Positions 19,158-28,098 of a DNA stretch of 64,000 nt are shown in pieces (position 1 is the stretch's first letter; every line of letters begins with the position of its first letter). The translations under genes and the position numbers were made by a program. The notes under the pieces are model-generated. The model searched no databases. It had not been told where the DNA came from and worked only from the letters and a program-made list of their open reading frames with translations. This DNA comes from HGM04593 sp045661225 (GTDB lineage Bacteria > Bacteroidota > Bacteroidia > Bacteroidales > Bacteroidaceae), in NCBI GenBank assembly GCA_045661225.1, contig JAZRFF010000009.1:62001-126000 (forward strand). Reading direction: 5' to 3'.

Positions 19158-20669
19158 ATGAAGATATTAAAATGGAGTTTGCTGCTATTGCTGTTTCCCT
19201 TGATGACAGCTTGTTTCAGCGACCAATCGACCGATGCGACACGTCCGCTCTCGCTCATAACAATAGAGTCGGGTATTGACACCGAGTATAATATGGGCAA
19301 AAATGAGGAGCTTGTGATTGAGCCGGTAATTACACAAAGCAACAAGGAAAAACCTTTAAGCTATACTTGGGAGGTGAATCTACAGCCCTATTCTCACGAT
19401 AGAATATTAAATTTCAAGGCCGAGGCACTTGGAAAATACAACTGCCGACTTATTGTTGAGAATGAAGATGGCAAGAGCTTCTTTATTTTTACAATTTATG
19501 TAAACTCGCCTTACGAAGAGGGTATTACGGTCATAAGCAAAGACTCAGATGGTAACTCTATGCTCTCTTTTATGCAGAAACCGGCAACCGGGGAGAATGG
19601 TGTATTTTACCAAGGTGACTGCTTCGCGCTTAATAACTCTGACACTCCTTTTGCTGCCAACGTTGCGGACATAGTGCAGAGCAACCGCAATCTTATAGTT
19701 GCTTGTCAGGGCGGTGGCGAGAATAACGACCAGCCGACACTTTATTTTCTCAATGAAAAGACACTTGTCGTCGAGAATATGTTTACAGTGCCTCTGACAG
19801 AATATGCCGACTTTAAACCGACAAAATTGGGTGTGCCGGCAACAACGCATCAGGGAACATCTTATCCTATACTTTGTGAAAATGGTAAGGTCTATGACTT
19901 TTCGCCTTCCGAGACCATAGTGTCGCTTCCGCGCAAGCTGCAGTCAACTTATGCACAGTCTTGTATTGTATATAGCGATGGAAACTATAACGATATCTTG
20001 CATTGGGACAACGAAAATAATGGTTTGAGCCTGCTGTATAACTCTAATCATTTTTATTGCAGCAGTAAGTATCATTTACGCCTTAGCGACGATGACTTTG
20101 CTACCGAGAATTTCTTTAATGGACGTAGGTTCGTAACTATGGTTAAGATAAATATGACTCCTCAACAAAGAAGCATTGTCAATAATCGTCAGGAATTTCT
20201 GATTATTACAAAGGTCGGCAATACTTCAGTAATGCGTCGCGACCTGTTGTATACCGATATCTGGGGCTATGATTTTGACAACAACGTGCAGACTTTCGAT
20301 GTCTCAAGCACAGCGCAGAAAACGGTTAAGGGTATGCCTTTAAGTGAGCAGACTCCTTGCATAGCCAACAAGACCTATTTCTCGCTGCTTTTTGCCGATG
20401 GCAATAAGGTGCGTAGCTGGAAATACGAGAGCAGTATCGATACAATTGTAAATGCTCCAACCTTGCTTACAGTGGGTAGTGATAACGCTGTTATTACTGC
20501 GTTCGAAATTAGCGAGGATAATACAAAAACTTACGTTGCATTCTATGAACCAGACGTCGAGGGACTTAATGGCAGCGTGTGGGTGTTTAATACCGACACC
20601 GGCGAGATTCTTGAGCAGCATAATAACATCTGCTACAAGCCTATTAAGATATTCTATAAGGTAAAATAA
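19158..20669 (+). CDS. PKD-like family surface lipoprotein
   Basis: 503 residues, lipobox MTACFSD (Cys about 15). Two PKD-like beta domains seem to follow (PLSYTWEVNL...YNCRLIVENEDGKSFFIFTIYV, residues about 60-115). The remaining 390 residues resemble a beta-propeller in layout, with repeated FNTDTGE-like strands. Bacteroidetes genomes often place such a protein as the fourth gene after SusC-SusD-DUF4843. Probably surface-exposed and ligand-binding. It ends the operon; a palindrome at 20821-20854 may terminate it. Confidence 0.78.
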   Translation: MKILKWSLLLLLFPLMTACFSDQSTDATRPLSLITIESGIDTEYNMGKNEELVIEPVITQSNKEKPLSYTWEVNLQPYSHDRILNFKAEALGKYNCRLIVENEDGKSFFIFTIYVNSPYEEGITVISKDSDGNSMLSFMQKPATGENGVFYQGDCFALNNSDTPFAANVADIVQSNRNLIVACQGGGENNDQPTLYFLNEKTLVVENMFTVPLTEYADFKPTKLGVPATTHQGTSYPILCENGKVYDFSPSETIVSLPRKLQSTYAQSCIVYSDGNYNDILHWDNENNGLSLLYNSNHFYCSSKYHLRLSDDDFATENFFNGRRFVTMVKINMTPQQRSIVNNRQEFLIITKVGNTSVMRRDLLYTDIWGYDFDNNVQTFDVSSTAQKTVKGMPLSEQTPCIANKTYFSLLFADGNKVRSWKYESSIDTIVNAPTLLTVGSDNAVITAFEISEDNTKTYVAFYEPDVEGLNGSVWVFNTDTGEILEQHNNICYKPIKIFYKVK

Positions 20670-20806
20670 TATCGGTTGAATATGGATACCCCCTCCCCGA
20701 GGCTATAAATTCTAAAAACTATTCGTCTGTTTTTATGAATGAGGGCTATATCGGTCGGACGGAGTTCTTGAAGGTTATTTTATGTTTCTAACAGCAATGG
20801 GCTTTG

Positions 20807-20814
20807 TACCTTTG
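20807..20814 (+). promoter_or_regulatory. Orphan TACCTTTG promoter box
   Basis: TACCTTTG followed by CA, as at the tRNA and parA promoters, with TTTC (20785-20788) 18 bases upstream. Downstream on this strand there is only the perfect palindrome at 20821-20854 and the 3' end of a gene on the opposite strand, so no protein target is apparent. The rest of 20670-20806 shows no gene. Confidence 0.35.
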
Positions 20815-20820
20815 CAATAA

Positions 20821-20854
20821 ATAAACAGTCGTGAGCGCGCTCACGACTGTTTAT
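20821..20854. terminator. Bidirectional terminator, 34-base perfect palindrome
   Basis: Arms ATAAACAGTCGTGAGCG and CGCTCACGACTGTTTAT meet without a loop base between them. A T-rich flank occurs on both sides. It lies between the ends of the convergent SusCD operon and the S9 peptidase gene, so it can stop both. Confidence 0.8.
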
Positions 20855-20875
20855 TTATTTGATAAGGACTGCTTG

Positions 20876-23383
20876 TCAGTCGTTGTTCATCTCTTTTATA
20901 TCAATCTCCTGCTCTTTAGCCTCACCCAACAGATGCTTGCTGAAGAAGTCCGCCATCTTCCAGAAGAAATACTCGTCCTTGGTCTCGAATCCGTGTCTGT
21001 CACCGGGGAGAATGAGCATCTCGAAACGCTTGTTGGCCTTGATGAGTGCATCGACAACACGTATGGTATTTGCCGGGTGTACATTGTTGTCCATATCGCC
21101 TGTTACAAGCAACAAATGTCCTTTGAGCCTGCTTGCAAGTTCCTGGTTGGTGCTTATATTGTACGAGAATGTTGTATCGCACTCAATAACGCCGTCTTTC
21201 TTTTTCTTTTCGGTGATATTTTCCTTTATACCGTGGTGCTTCTCGCTCCACCAGTTGTTGTAGATGCGGTTATCGTGGTTTCCCGCGCACGATACTGCAA
21301 CCTTGAAAAAGTCGTTGTAAGTGAGCAGTGCCGCTGTTGACATAAAGCCGCCTCCTGAGTGTCCGTGAATACCAACCTTGTCGCCATCGATGTAGCTGTG
21401 GCGGGCAATAAGCTGCTGTGCTGCGACTTTCTTGTCGGCAAGTCCGTAGTCGCGCAAATTGCCGTATCCGAAGTTATGATACCACTTTGAACGGTTGGGG
21501 TGCCCGCCTCGGTTACCCACAGTAACCACAATAAAGCCCATCTGCGCAAGGCGGTCGATACGGTTCATACCGCTTGACCAGCTTTCGTTGACAGCCTCGG
21601 TCTGAGGTCCGGGGTATACATACTCAATAAGAGGATAGCATTTTGTGGAGTCAAAGTCGAAAGGCTTGTACATTACACCGTGAAGGTCGGTAATACCGTC
21701 GGCGGCTTTGACTGTGAAGCGTTCGGGGAATTTGTAGCCGGCTGCAAACAGTTGAGAAAGGTCGGCTGTGCCCAACTCTACGCTTTTCTTGCCGCGCTTG
21801 CTGTAAACATAGCTTGCAGGAGCTGTGTCAACGCGCGATGCGGTAATGACAAAGGCTTCTCCGTTGTCGGCAGCCGAAAGAGCGCTTATGTTCATATCGC
21901 CCTCGTCAATTTGCTTGAGGCCTGTTCCGTCGAAGTTTACGCAGAATAGGTGCATATAGTAAGGGTTCTCCTCTTTGTTATAACCGCAAGCTGTGAAGAA
22001 TATTTTTTTCTCCTTTTCGTTTATTGCAACAATCTCCTCGACGTGGAAAGCGCCGTCGGTGATGGGGTTGACTAATGTTCCGTCGGCATTGTAGAGGTAG
22101 AGCATTGCCCAACCGGTGCGTTCGGACCACTGAATAAACTGCTTGCCGTTGTTGATGAGGCGTATGGGCTTACTCTCGATGCTGGTGTTCATCTCTTCGC
22201 GTACAATGGCCTTTGCCGTGTCGCAATCGAGTGATACGTGGCACACCTCAATCTTTTTCATATCTCGGCTTATGCGCTCAAAATAGAATCCATTCTCGTC
22301 GCCTAACCATATAGTCTTTCGAGGCGATTCGTAGCGTGTCGCGTGTGTGGACGGCTTGCGGAAAGGTACAACTCTTTGATGTTTGAACTGCGATACGTTA
22401 ATCAAACGGCTTTTCTTGTTCTCGAAATCGAACAGTTCTACGGTTGTAGCAGGAGTCTCTTCGCCAGGCATCTGGTAGTAATATGTCTCTAATGTGGGGC
22501 GGGGTGTGCTCAATGAGTTTATAACCCACATCTTCGACAGTATGGAGTCGGCGCGGTGCATAGTCACAAAGTGGCGCGAGTCGGGGCTCCATAGTGCGTA
22601 AACGTAGTGGCGCTTCGCACTGTCGGGCTTTTCGTCGAGCGAATGGTGTGCGTAGCAACGGTTGGGGGTTCCGCCGAATGTCAATTGGTGCTCAACGACA
22701 GTTGTGTCCTTTTCCCATATACGCAACTTTTCAATATCGTCACCCGACATATACCACAGGTTGTAGTTCTTTTCGTATATGGCGTACTTGCCATCGGGCG
22801 ATACGTTTGCCCATTGTGGAAATTGCGGGTATAGATCTTCAATCTCGTCCTTTGTGCGCTCGGCAAGTTCACCGCTCTTGATGTCGTACTCAAAGTAGAA
22901 GGTCTTGTTGGTCTTTTTGCCCTTATTTTCCTTAATCTTTGTGCTGTCGTTGCGCTCGTGACGGGGAAGCTCGCGCTGTACCTCTTTCTTTGATTGTACG
23001 TCGAAGCGCACGTAGCGTCCATCGCGAATAATGTTGTTAATGTTTATAGGCGTGTGCTGTGCATCGTACGGGTCGCCTGTGCGCAAGGTAATCTCCTTGG
23101 CAATCCAGTCCATATCCCACAGCTCGCGCTTGCTGCCCTTGACGGCATCGACAATATAGAACCTACGACCGTTTGTGTCGCTCCAGGAGTATATAAACTG
23201 TTTGCCGTCGGCAAACCAGATAGGCTGTACTCTTGTCTGCTTGACCATTCTCGAAATCTTGCGTGGCGAGAAACGCTCTGCAAGTGCGTAGTTGGGCTTT
23301 ACCTTTATCTCGTCATTTGCGTGCTGTGCGGTTGCTGTTGTGAGCAGCAGTGCGAGCAGTGCTAAAAAACAGGTTCTTTTCAT
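20876..23383 (-). CDS. Dipeptidyl-peptidase IV-like S9 serine peptidase
   Basis: 835 residues with signal peptide 1-19 (ends TTATAQ). A beta-propeller (about 50-560) precedes the alpha/beta hydrolase domain. The catalytic triad is visible: GHSGGG (S676), MDNNVH (D765) and DRHGFE (H797). S9B enzymes remove X-Pro or similar dipeptides from peptide N-termini, here in the periplasm. The two-residue Glu motif that fixes the substrate N-terminus in DPP-IV was not located with certainty. The gene lies 66 bases after L-serine dehydratase, so they may share a transcript. Confidence 0.93.
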   Translation of the reverse strand: MKRTCFLALLALLLTTATAQHANDEIKVKPNYALAERFSPRKISRMVKQTRVQPIWFADGKQFIYSWSDTNGRRFYIVDAVKGSKRELWDMDWIAKEITLRTGDPYDAQHTPININNIIRDGRYVRFDVQSKKEVQRELPRHERNDSTKIKENKGKKTNKTFYFEYDIKSGELAERTKDEIEDLYPQFPQWANVSPDGKYAIYEKNYNLWYMSGDDIEKLRIWEKDTTVVEHQLTFGGTPNRCYAHHSLDEKPDSAKRHYVYALWSPDSRHFVTMHRADSILSKMWVINSLSTPRPTLETYYYQMPGEETPATTVELFDFENKKSRLINVSQFKHQRVVPFRKPSTHATRYESPRKTIWLGDENGFYFERISRDMKKIEVCHVSLDCDTAKAIVREEMNTSIESKPIRLINNGKQFIQWSERTGWAMLYLYNADGTLVNPITDGAFHVEEIVAINEKEKKIFFTACGYNKEENPYYMHLFCVNFDGTGLKQIDEGDMNISALSAADNGEAFVITASRVDTAPASYVYSKRGKKSVELGTADLSQLFAAGYKFPERFTVKAADGITDLHGVMYKPFDFDSTKCYPLIEYVYPGPQTEAVNESWSSGMNRIDRLAQMGFIVVTVGNRGGHPNRSKWYHNFGYGNLRDYGLADKKVAAQQLIARHSYIDGDKVGIHGHSGGGFMSTAALLTYNDFFKVAVSCAGNHDNRIYNNWWSEKHHGIKENITEKKKKDGVIECDTTFSYNISTNQELASRLKGHLLLVTGDMDNNVHPANTIRVVDALIKANKRFEMLILPGDRHGFETKDEYFFWKMADFFSKHLLGEAKEQEIDIKEMNND

Positions 23384-23449
23384 TGTAATTATGTTGTAAA
23401 TGGTTTTGTTGTTTGTGCTGTGAGCTGTTCGCGGAGCTCATTTTTGTGA

Positions 23450-24697
23450 CTATTTTTTCTTAATGTGCAACGTGTCCAGTATCTTGCGGAATCCACGACG
23501 TTCGTTAATGTTAATCTTGGCAATGCCGCCTGTCGAAGTCTCTTTGTAGAGGCTCGGAAGGTCGTGACCGGTCTCTTTCATAACCTCGACAATGCGGTCG
23601 TAGTCAATTTTGTGCTTGCCGTCCGACAGTGCTGCGTATGTGCAGGCATCAAGGGCGCGTGAAGCAGCAATGGCGTTGCGCTCTATGCAGGGTACCTGCA
23701 CAAGTCCGCACAAGGGGTCGCAGGTGAGGCCCAGGTGGTGCTCAAGTCCCATCTCAGCGGCGTATTCAATTTGGTTTATTGTACCGCCGAACAGTTGGCA
23801 GGCAGCAGCAGCGGCCATAGCGCAGGCAACGCCAATCTCGCCTTGACAACCAACGTCGGCACCCGATATTGAAGCGTGCTCCTTTGCAACGTTGCCAAAA
23901 AGGCCGGCTGTAGCTATGGCGCGCAGAATTCGTTTGTCCGAGCAATTGTGTGATGTTGACAAGTGGTAGAGTACAGCGGGCAGAACTCCGCTCGAGCCGC
24001 AGGTCGGAGTTGTTACAATTGTGCTTCCGCTTGCATTTTCCTCGGAGGTTGCAAGGGCGTACGCATATACTTTAGCCTTGCTGCTAACTGCGGCACTGTA
24101 CGACATTGACTTATTCAAATATACATTGGCCTTACGCTGAATACCTAATCCACCCGGTAGAACACCCTCGTTCTCAAGACCGCGCAGTATGGTACTTTTC
24201 ATCGTTTCCCACACTTCTCCAAGAAACTCCCAGACTTCAGGACCTTCGTATTTCTCGACATACTCCCAGAATGAACAGCCTGTCTCGTCGCACCAGTCCA
24301 TAATTTCGTGTATGGTGGTCAGTGGGTATATATCCTCCTCGTTTTTGGTGGTCTGTTCGTTGGCAAGTTCTCCGCCACCGACACTGTATATTGTCCACTT
24401 GTCAATAACCTTATTCTCCTTTATGCCCTCGAAGAGCATTCCGTTGGGGTGAAAAGGAAGAAAAGTGTCGGGCTCCCAAACAAGTTCAAGTGGTGCAATG
24501 GGTTCAAGTATTGATATTATTGCCTTATCGGTCATATGCCCCTTGCCTGTTGCTGCAAGGCTTCCGTAGAGTGTTACGCGGTAGCTGTCAACGTCGGGAC
24601 AACGCTCGGCAAATATTTTGGCTGCACGGTTGGGGCCCATTGTGTGGCTGCTTGAGGGGCCTAACCCAATCCTGAAAAGTGAACGTAGTGATTTCAT
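23450..24697 (-). CDS. sdaA: L-serine dehydratase, iron-sulfur dependent, single chain
   Basis: 415 residues, with the beta domain first (FRIGLGPSSSHTMGP, 8-22) and the alpha domain after. Cysteines suited to a 4Fe-4S cluster are visible in PTCGSSG (C233), GCQGEIG (C284) and TCDPLCG (C326, C330). The enzyme deaminates L-serine to pyruvate and ammonia in the cytoplasm. Pairing with a peptidase gene makes sense for amino-acid catabolism. A minus-strand promoter TTG-N21-TATATTCG (24779-24810) lies upstream. Confidence 0.96.
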   Translation of the reverse strand: MKSLRSLFRIGLGPSSSHTMGPNRAAKIFAERCPDVDSYRVTLYGSLAATGKGHMTDKAIISILEPIAPLELVWEPDTFLPFHPNGMLFEGIKENKVIDKWTIYSVGGGELANEQTTKNEEDIYPLTTIHEIMDWCDETGCSFWEYVEKYEGPEVWEFLGEVWETMKSTILRGLENEGVLPGGLGIQRKANVYLNKSMSYSAAVSSKAKVYAYALATSEENASGSTIVTTPTCGSSGVLPAVLYHLSTSHNCSDKRILRAIATAGLFGNVAKEHASISGADVGCQGEIGVACAMAAAAACQLFGGTINQIEYAAEMGLEHHLGLTCDPLCGLVQVPCIERNAIAASRALDACTYAALSDGKHKIDYDRIVEVMKETGHDLPSLYKETSTGGIAKININERRGFRKILDTLHIKKK

Positions 24698-24778
24698 ATT
24701 ATATGGTAAAATCGTTATAGTTGCTATGCCTTGTTTTTGTAATAATGCTGGCTGAAACTTACTTTTTATTTATGTCTG

Positions 24779-24810
24779 CGAATATAATAATTATTTGCAA
24801 GAATAACCAA
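24779..24810 (-). promoter_or_regulatory. Candidate promoter of sdaA
   Basis: On the minus strand TTG (24808-24810) and TATATTCG (24779-24786) are 21 bases apart. The box differs from TAnnTTTG by one base. The whole 24698-25046 gap is AT-rich and carries only this promoter and a weaker plus-strand TATTTTCG (25007-25014) for the next operon; no gene is visible. Confidence 0.4.
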
Positions 24811-25046
24811 CAGCTTGCCTTTTGTTATTTGTATTATTATTTAAAATATCATTTTTTAATAATAGGCTTTGTGCCTCCTTGATGTATCTTCTTTTTATTA
24901 AAATGTATTTAAAAATGAAATAATTTTAAAATTATTGTTTGCGTTAACAATAATTAAATAAAAGGTTTTTGTGGTTTTTAACGCTATTTAGTAAAATTGC
25001 GAAAATTATTTTCGTACTTTTTAAAAAGGCGTGTTTGCCATATTAT

Positions 25047-28000
25047 ATGAATACAAGAAAAACTTTTTTTTTATCAGCGATTATCCTTTTTTTTCTGCCG
25101 CTCAACACTTTGGCATTTGAGAACGAGGTAGCCGACAGCGTGGTGTTAAAGAGTAAAGCGTTCTACGACCCTTATATGCGCGAAAAGCTTCCGCTGACAG
25201 CTCCCGAGTGGATGGAACGCATAGCCAATGACCCTTCAGGTGTAAATTATGACGAAATGCAACGTCTTTTCAAAGAGTGGAAAGCTGCCGATGTCAATGT
25301 ACGGGTAAAGACAGTCGAAAATAAACCGGCGGTAAACTTTTATCGTCGTTGGAGTAGTGCTTATCGCAAATATGTGGCATCTGATGGCACAATAAGTCTG
25401 CCACTTATTGACGAGTATGCGGCTAAGGTCGACGCAATGAACAGACGTACCGTAGTGGCAAATAGTAGCGGCGAAGAACCTTTGTGGCGCAATATAGGTC
25501 CCAACCGTACTTATTCTAATGAATATGGAGTTGTTAGGCGCAAGGATTCGCAGGTGTGTGTGTTCCGTATCGCGGTGGCTTTGAGCGACAGTGCCACTTT
25601 ATATTGCGGAACCGAGTCGGGTGTGGTGTTTAAGACCATCGATCACGGCCATTCGTGGCAACCCTGCGCACCACAGCATAATTTCGGTGGTTCCATATAT
25701 AGCATTGCGGTTGACCCGCTTGACAAGAATATTGTTTATGTAGGTGGAGGCCCTTGGTTGTGGAAAAGTATTGATGGCGGAGAGTCGTGGGAGCGTTGTG
25801 CCGGAATTACAAGCCGTGTGAATTCAATACGCATAAATCCGAAAAACAGACTGAACGTAACCGCTTCTGTGGGTAATAAAGATGATGATAATTCGGGGTA
25901 TGGCTTTTTTGTCTCTAATGACGGTGGAGAATCTTTCGTGTGTACAATTAACGGAATATGTTTCGACCACGAATTGCAACCGGGTAACCCCAATCGCATA
26001 TATCTTGTGCGCCGGGGGACAGCCGGGCCTTGGACCGATATTTATCTCTCGGACGACGGCGGTTACAGTTGGCAACAGACCGAATTACCGGTTTATTCTA
26101 TGATATGCGGTCGTTTGGCTGTTAGTGAGGCTCCGGGTGGCGAGAATTATCTTTATGCTCTTGTCACATGTGATGCTTGGGGCTATGATGCCGGTCCTAA
26201 AGGTGGAAAAGGTACGCCTTATATTCTTGTTTCAAAGGACGGTGGCAACAGCTGGGAAAATCAGACGGACAAAGGTGGAAAATTTTATGACGTTACATTT
26301 TCGCCAATTATGGATTCTGCAGGCGGACAGGGCTTCTTTGATATGATGATAGGTGCCTCGGCCAATAATCCTGCTCACGTGCTTTTTGGCCTTACTTCGC
26401 TTTACCGTTCAACAAACGAGGGTGTATGCAACTATCGCGAGCACGGCATAGGAGGCTATCAGCGTAGCGACTGGATGCACTGTGACATTCAGGACATTGC
26501 AGTTCACCCTTGTGGTGACACGTGGATATGTAACGATGGTGGAATAAAATACTCACGTGACTTTTTTGAAACTAAGGGCGAGGATCGTTACGATGGGATA
26601 TATGCATCGGATTATCAGGGACTCGGTGTCGGTTGGAACGAGGACGTGATGGCTGCCGGGCGCTGGCATAATGGAGACGTGGTGCACGCTGCAACATACG
26701 GCGAAGGAAATTCTTTGCACGTGGGTGGCGTTGAAATAGCCACAGGCTATGTGATGAAAAGCAACCCGTGGAAAGTCTACTTTACCGATGCTTCAACGCG
26801 CATAATGCCTCGGGAGATGGACGGTACGGTAGGCGAGGACTTCCGCACCTGGTTCAGCGATAAAAAGCCCTATGAGGCTCTGCGCATCAATGGCGAAATA
26901 GCCACTGACCCACGATACGCTCTCAAGGTATTTCTGCAAGATATGACCGACGTCTGGGGTGGCTATCTGTCTTATGATGAAGGTGCTTCGTTCCAGAAAG
27001 TGTTCGATAGTGAAGGTGAGGATTTCTACAGTTATGAATTTGCACGTTCGAACCCCGACAGACTGTATGTTTCGGGAATATGGAACTTGTGGCGCTCCGA
27101 TGACGGTGGTCTCACATTCACTCTATGCACGCAACCGTTTCCGGTACTCGATGAGTATGTGCACTACACCCGCGTGGTTGTTGACCCTAACGACGAGAAT
27201 CACCTTCTTGTTATTTGTAACGACCGAAAAGGGGCTGTAAGTGAGAGCTTCGATGGAGGCGCAAGTTGGGCACCTTTCGATCTTGGCTCGTTGTCGGAAA
27301 TACGCATACACCAAATAATACTTGTGGGCGATGAGTATGGCAGTTGTTACGTAACGAGCTACGATGGTGCAAGTGTCTATTTCCGCGACAATACTATGAA
27401 CGATTTTATAGACTATTCAAGTGGGCTTAATCCCGGTGCGCGCATTTCAAAGGTCGTGCCATTTTACAAGGACGCAGTCTTGCGTATGGCAACCGACCAG
27501 GGTTTATGGGAAGCTCCTCTTTACCACAAGGATTTTCTTGCTGTAGCGCAGCCTATGGCATTAAACCTGGGCAGTGGCAATCTTACTGCAAACCCGCAAA
27601 AGGAAGTGCAGTTCGATAGTTACAGCATAGTGCGTCAGGACGAGAATACTCGTTGGCAATGGAGTTTCTTGCCACAGCCACAGTATGTGAGTGACGCAAC
27701 AGTGCGCAATCCCCGTGTTGTCTTTGGCGCTCCCGGGAACTACGACGTTACGCTAACGGTAACGACTCCGGCAGGAACTTCGTCGCGTACAATAAAGAAT
27801 ATGATAACCATCGATGGGGAAACATCGGTCAATGATGCTGCCATTGGCGAGGTGGGCATACTCAAGGCTTTGCTCGGTAAGGGCGATGCGCTCTCAGTTA
27901 TAGCCACGGGACTCGACAGTGATGCTGAACTTACTATTCATAATATGAAAGGAGCATTGTTGCACAGTGTAACAATCCCGGCAAGGCAACCAAATGTGAA

Positions 28001-28091
28001 TGTGCCTCTTGGAGCTCTTTCAAGCGGTGTATATATCTACTCTATAGTAAACGCTACACAGAAATTCTACGGACAATTCATTATTAAATAA
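25047..28091 (+). CDS. Secreted Asp-box (sortilin/VPS10-like) propeller protein with PKD and T9SS tail, copy 1
   Basis: 1014 residues from MNTRKTFFLSAIILFF, chosen because it gives a signal peptide; an upstream TTG at 24969 is in frame but unlikely. An N-terminal helical region (PEWMERIANDPSGVNYDEM) precedes a beta-propeller with many Asp-box repeats: KTIDHGHSW, KSIDGGESW, VSNDGGESF, LSDDGGYSW, VSKDGGNSW, RSDDGGLTF. A PKD-like domain (about 840-920; NYDVTLTVTTPAG) and a T9SS type A-like sorting domain (last 85 residues, ending GQFIIK) follow. Asp-box propellers occur in sialidases, sortilins and xyloglucanases. No sialidase RIP motif or other known active site was seen, so the function is open. 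Spaced 7 bases from its paralog. Confidence 0.88.
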   Translation: MNTRKTFFLSAIILFFLPLNTLAFENEVADSVVLKSKAFYDPYMREKLPLTAPEWMERIANDPSGVNYDEMQRLFKEWKAADVNVRVKTVENKPAVNFYRRWSSAYRKYVASDGTISLPLIDEYAAKVDAMNRRTVVANSSGEEPLWRNIGPNRTYSNEYGVVRRKDSQVCVFRIAVALSDSATLYCGTESGVVFKTIDHGHSWQPCAPQHNFGGSIYSIAVDPLDKNIVYVGGGPWLWKSIDGGESWERCAGITSRVNSIRINPKNRLNVTASVGNKDDDNSGYGFFVSNDGGESFVCTINGICFDHELQPGNPNRIYLVRRGTAGPWTDIYLSDDGGYSWQQTELPVYSMICGRLAVSEAPGGENYLYALVTCDAWGYDAGPKGGKGTPYILVSKDGGNSWENQTDKGGKFYDVTFSPIMDSAGGQGFFDMMIGASANNPAHVLFGLTSLYRSTNEGVCNYREHGIGGYQRSDWMHCDIQDIAVHPCGDTWICNDGGIKYSRDFFETKGEDRYDGIYASDYQGLGVGWNEDVMAAGRWHNGDVVHAATYGEGNSLHVGGVEIATGYVMKSNPWKVYFTDASTRIMPREMDGTVGEDFRTWFSDKKPYEALRINGEIATDPRYALKVFLQDMTDVWGGYLSYDEGASFQKVFDSEGEDFYSYEFARSNPDRLYVSGIWNLWRSDDGGLTFTLCTQPFPVLDEYVHYTRVVVDPNDENHLLVICNDRKGAVSESFDGGASWAPFDLGSLSEIRIHQIILVGDEYGSCYVTSYDGASVYFRDNTMNDFIDYSSGLNPGARISKVVPFYKDAVLRMATDQGLWEAPLYHKDFLAVAQPMALNLGSGNLTANPQKEVQFDSYSIVRQDENTRWQWSFLPQPQYVSDATVRNPRVVFGAPGNYDVTLTVTTPAGTSSRTIKNMITIDGETSVNDAAIGEVGILKALLGKGDALSVIATGLDSDAELTIHNMKGALLHSVTIPARQPNVNVPLGALSSGVYIYSIVNATQKFYGQFIIK

Positions 28092-28098
28092 CAGCAAT

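Noticed and set aside
23384..23449. Terminator between sdaA and the S9 peptidase gene
   Set aside because: The small hairpin TGAGCT/AGCTCA is short and lacks a T run on the minus strand.
24969..25046. TTG at 24969 as start of the first Asp-box gene
   Set aside because: It would put a non-signal, Phe/Lys-rich extension in front of a proper signal peptide that starts at 25047.
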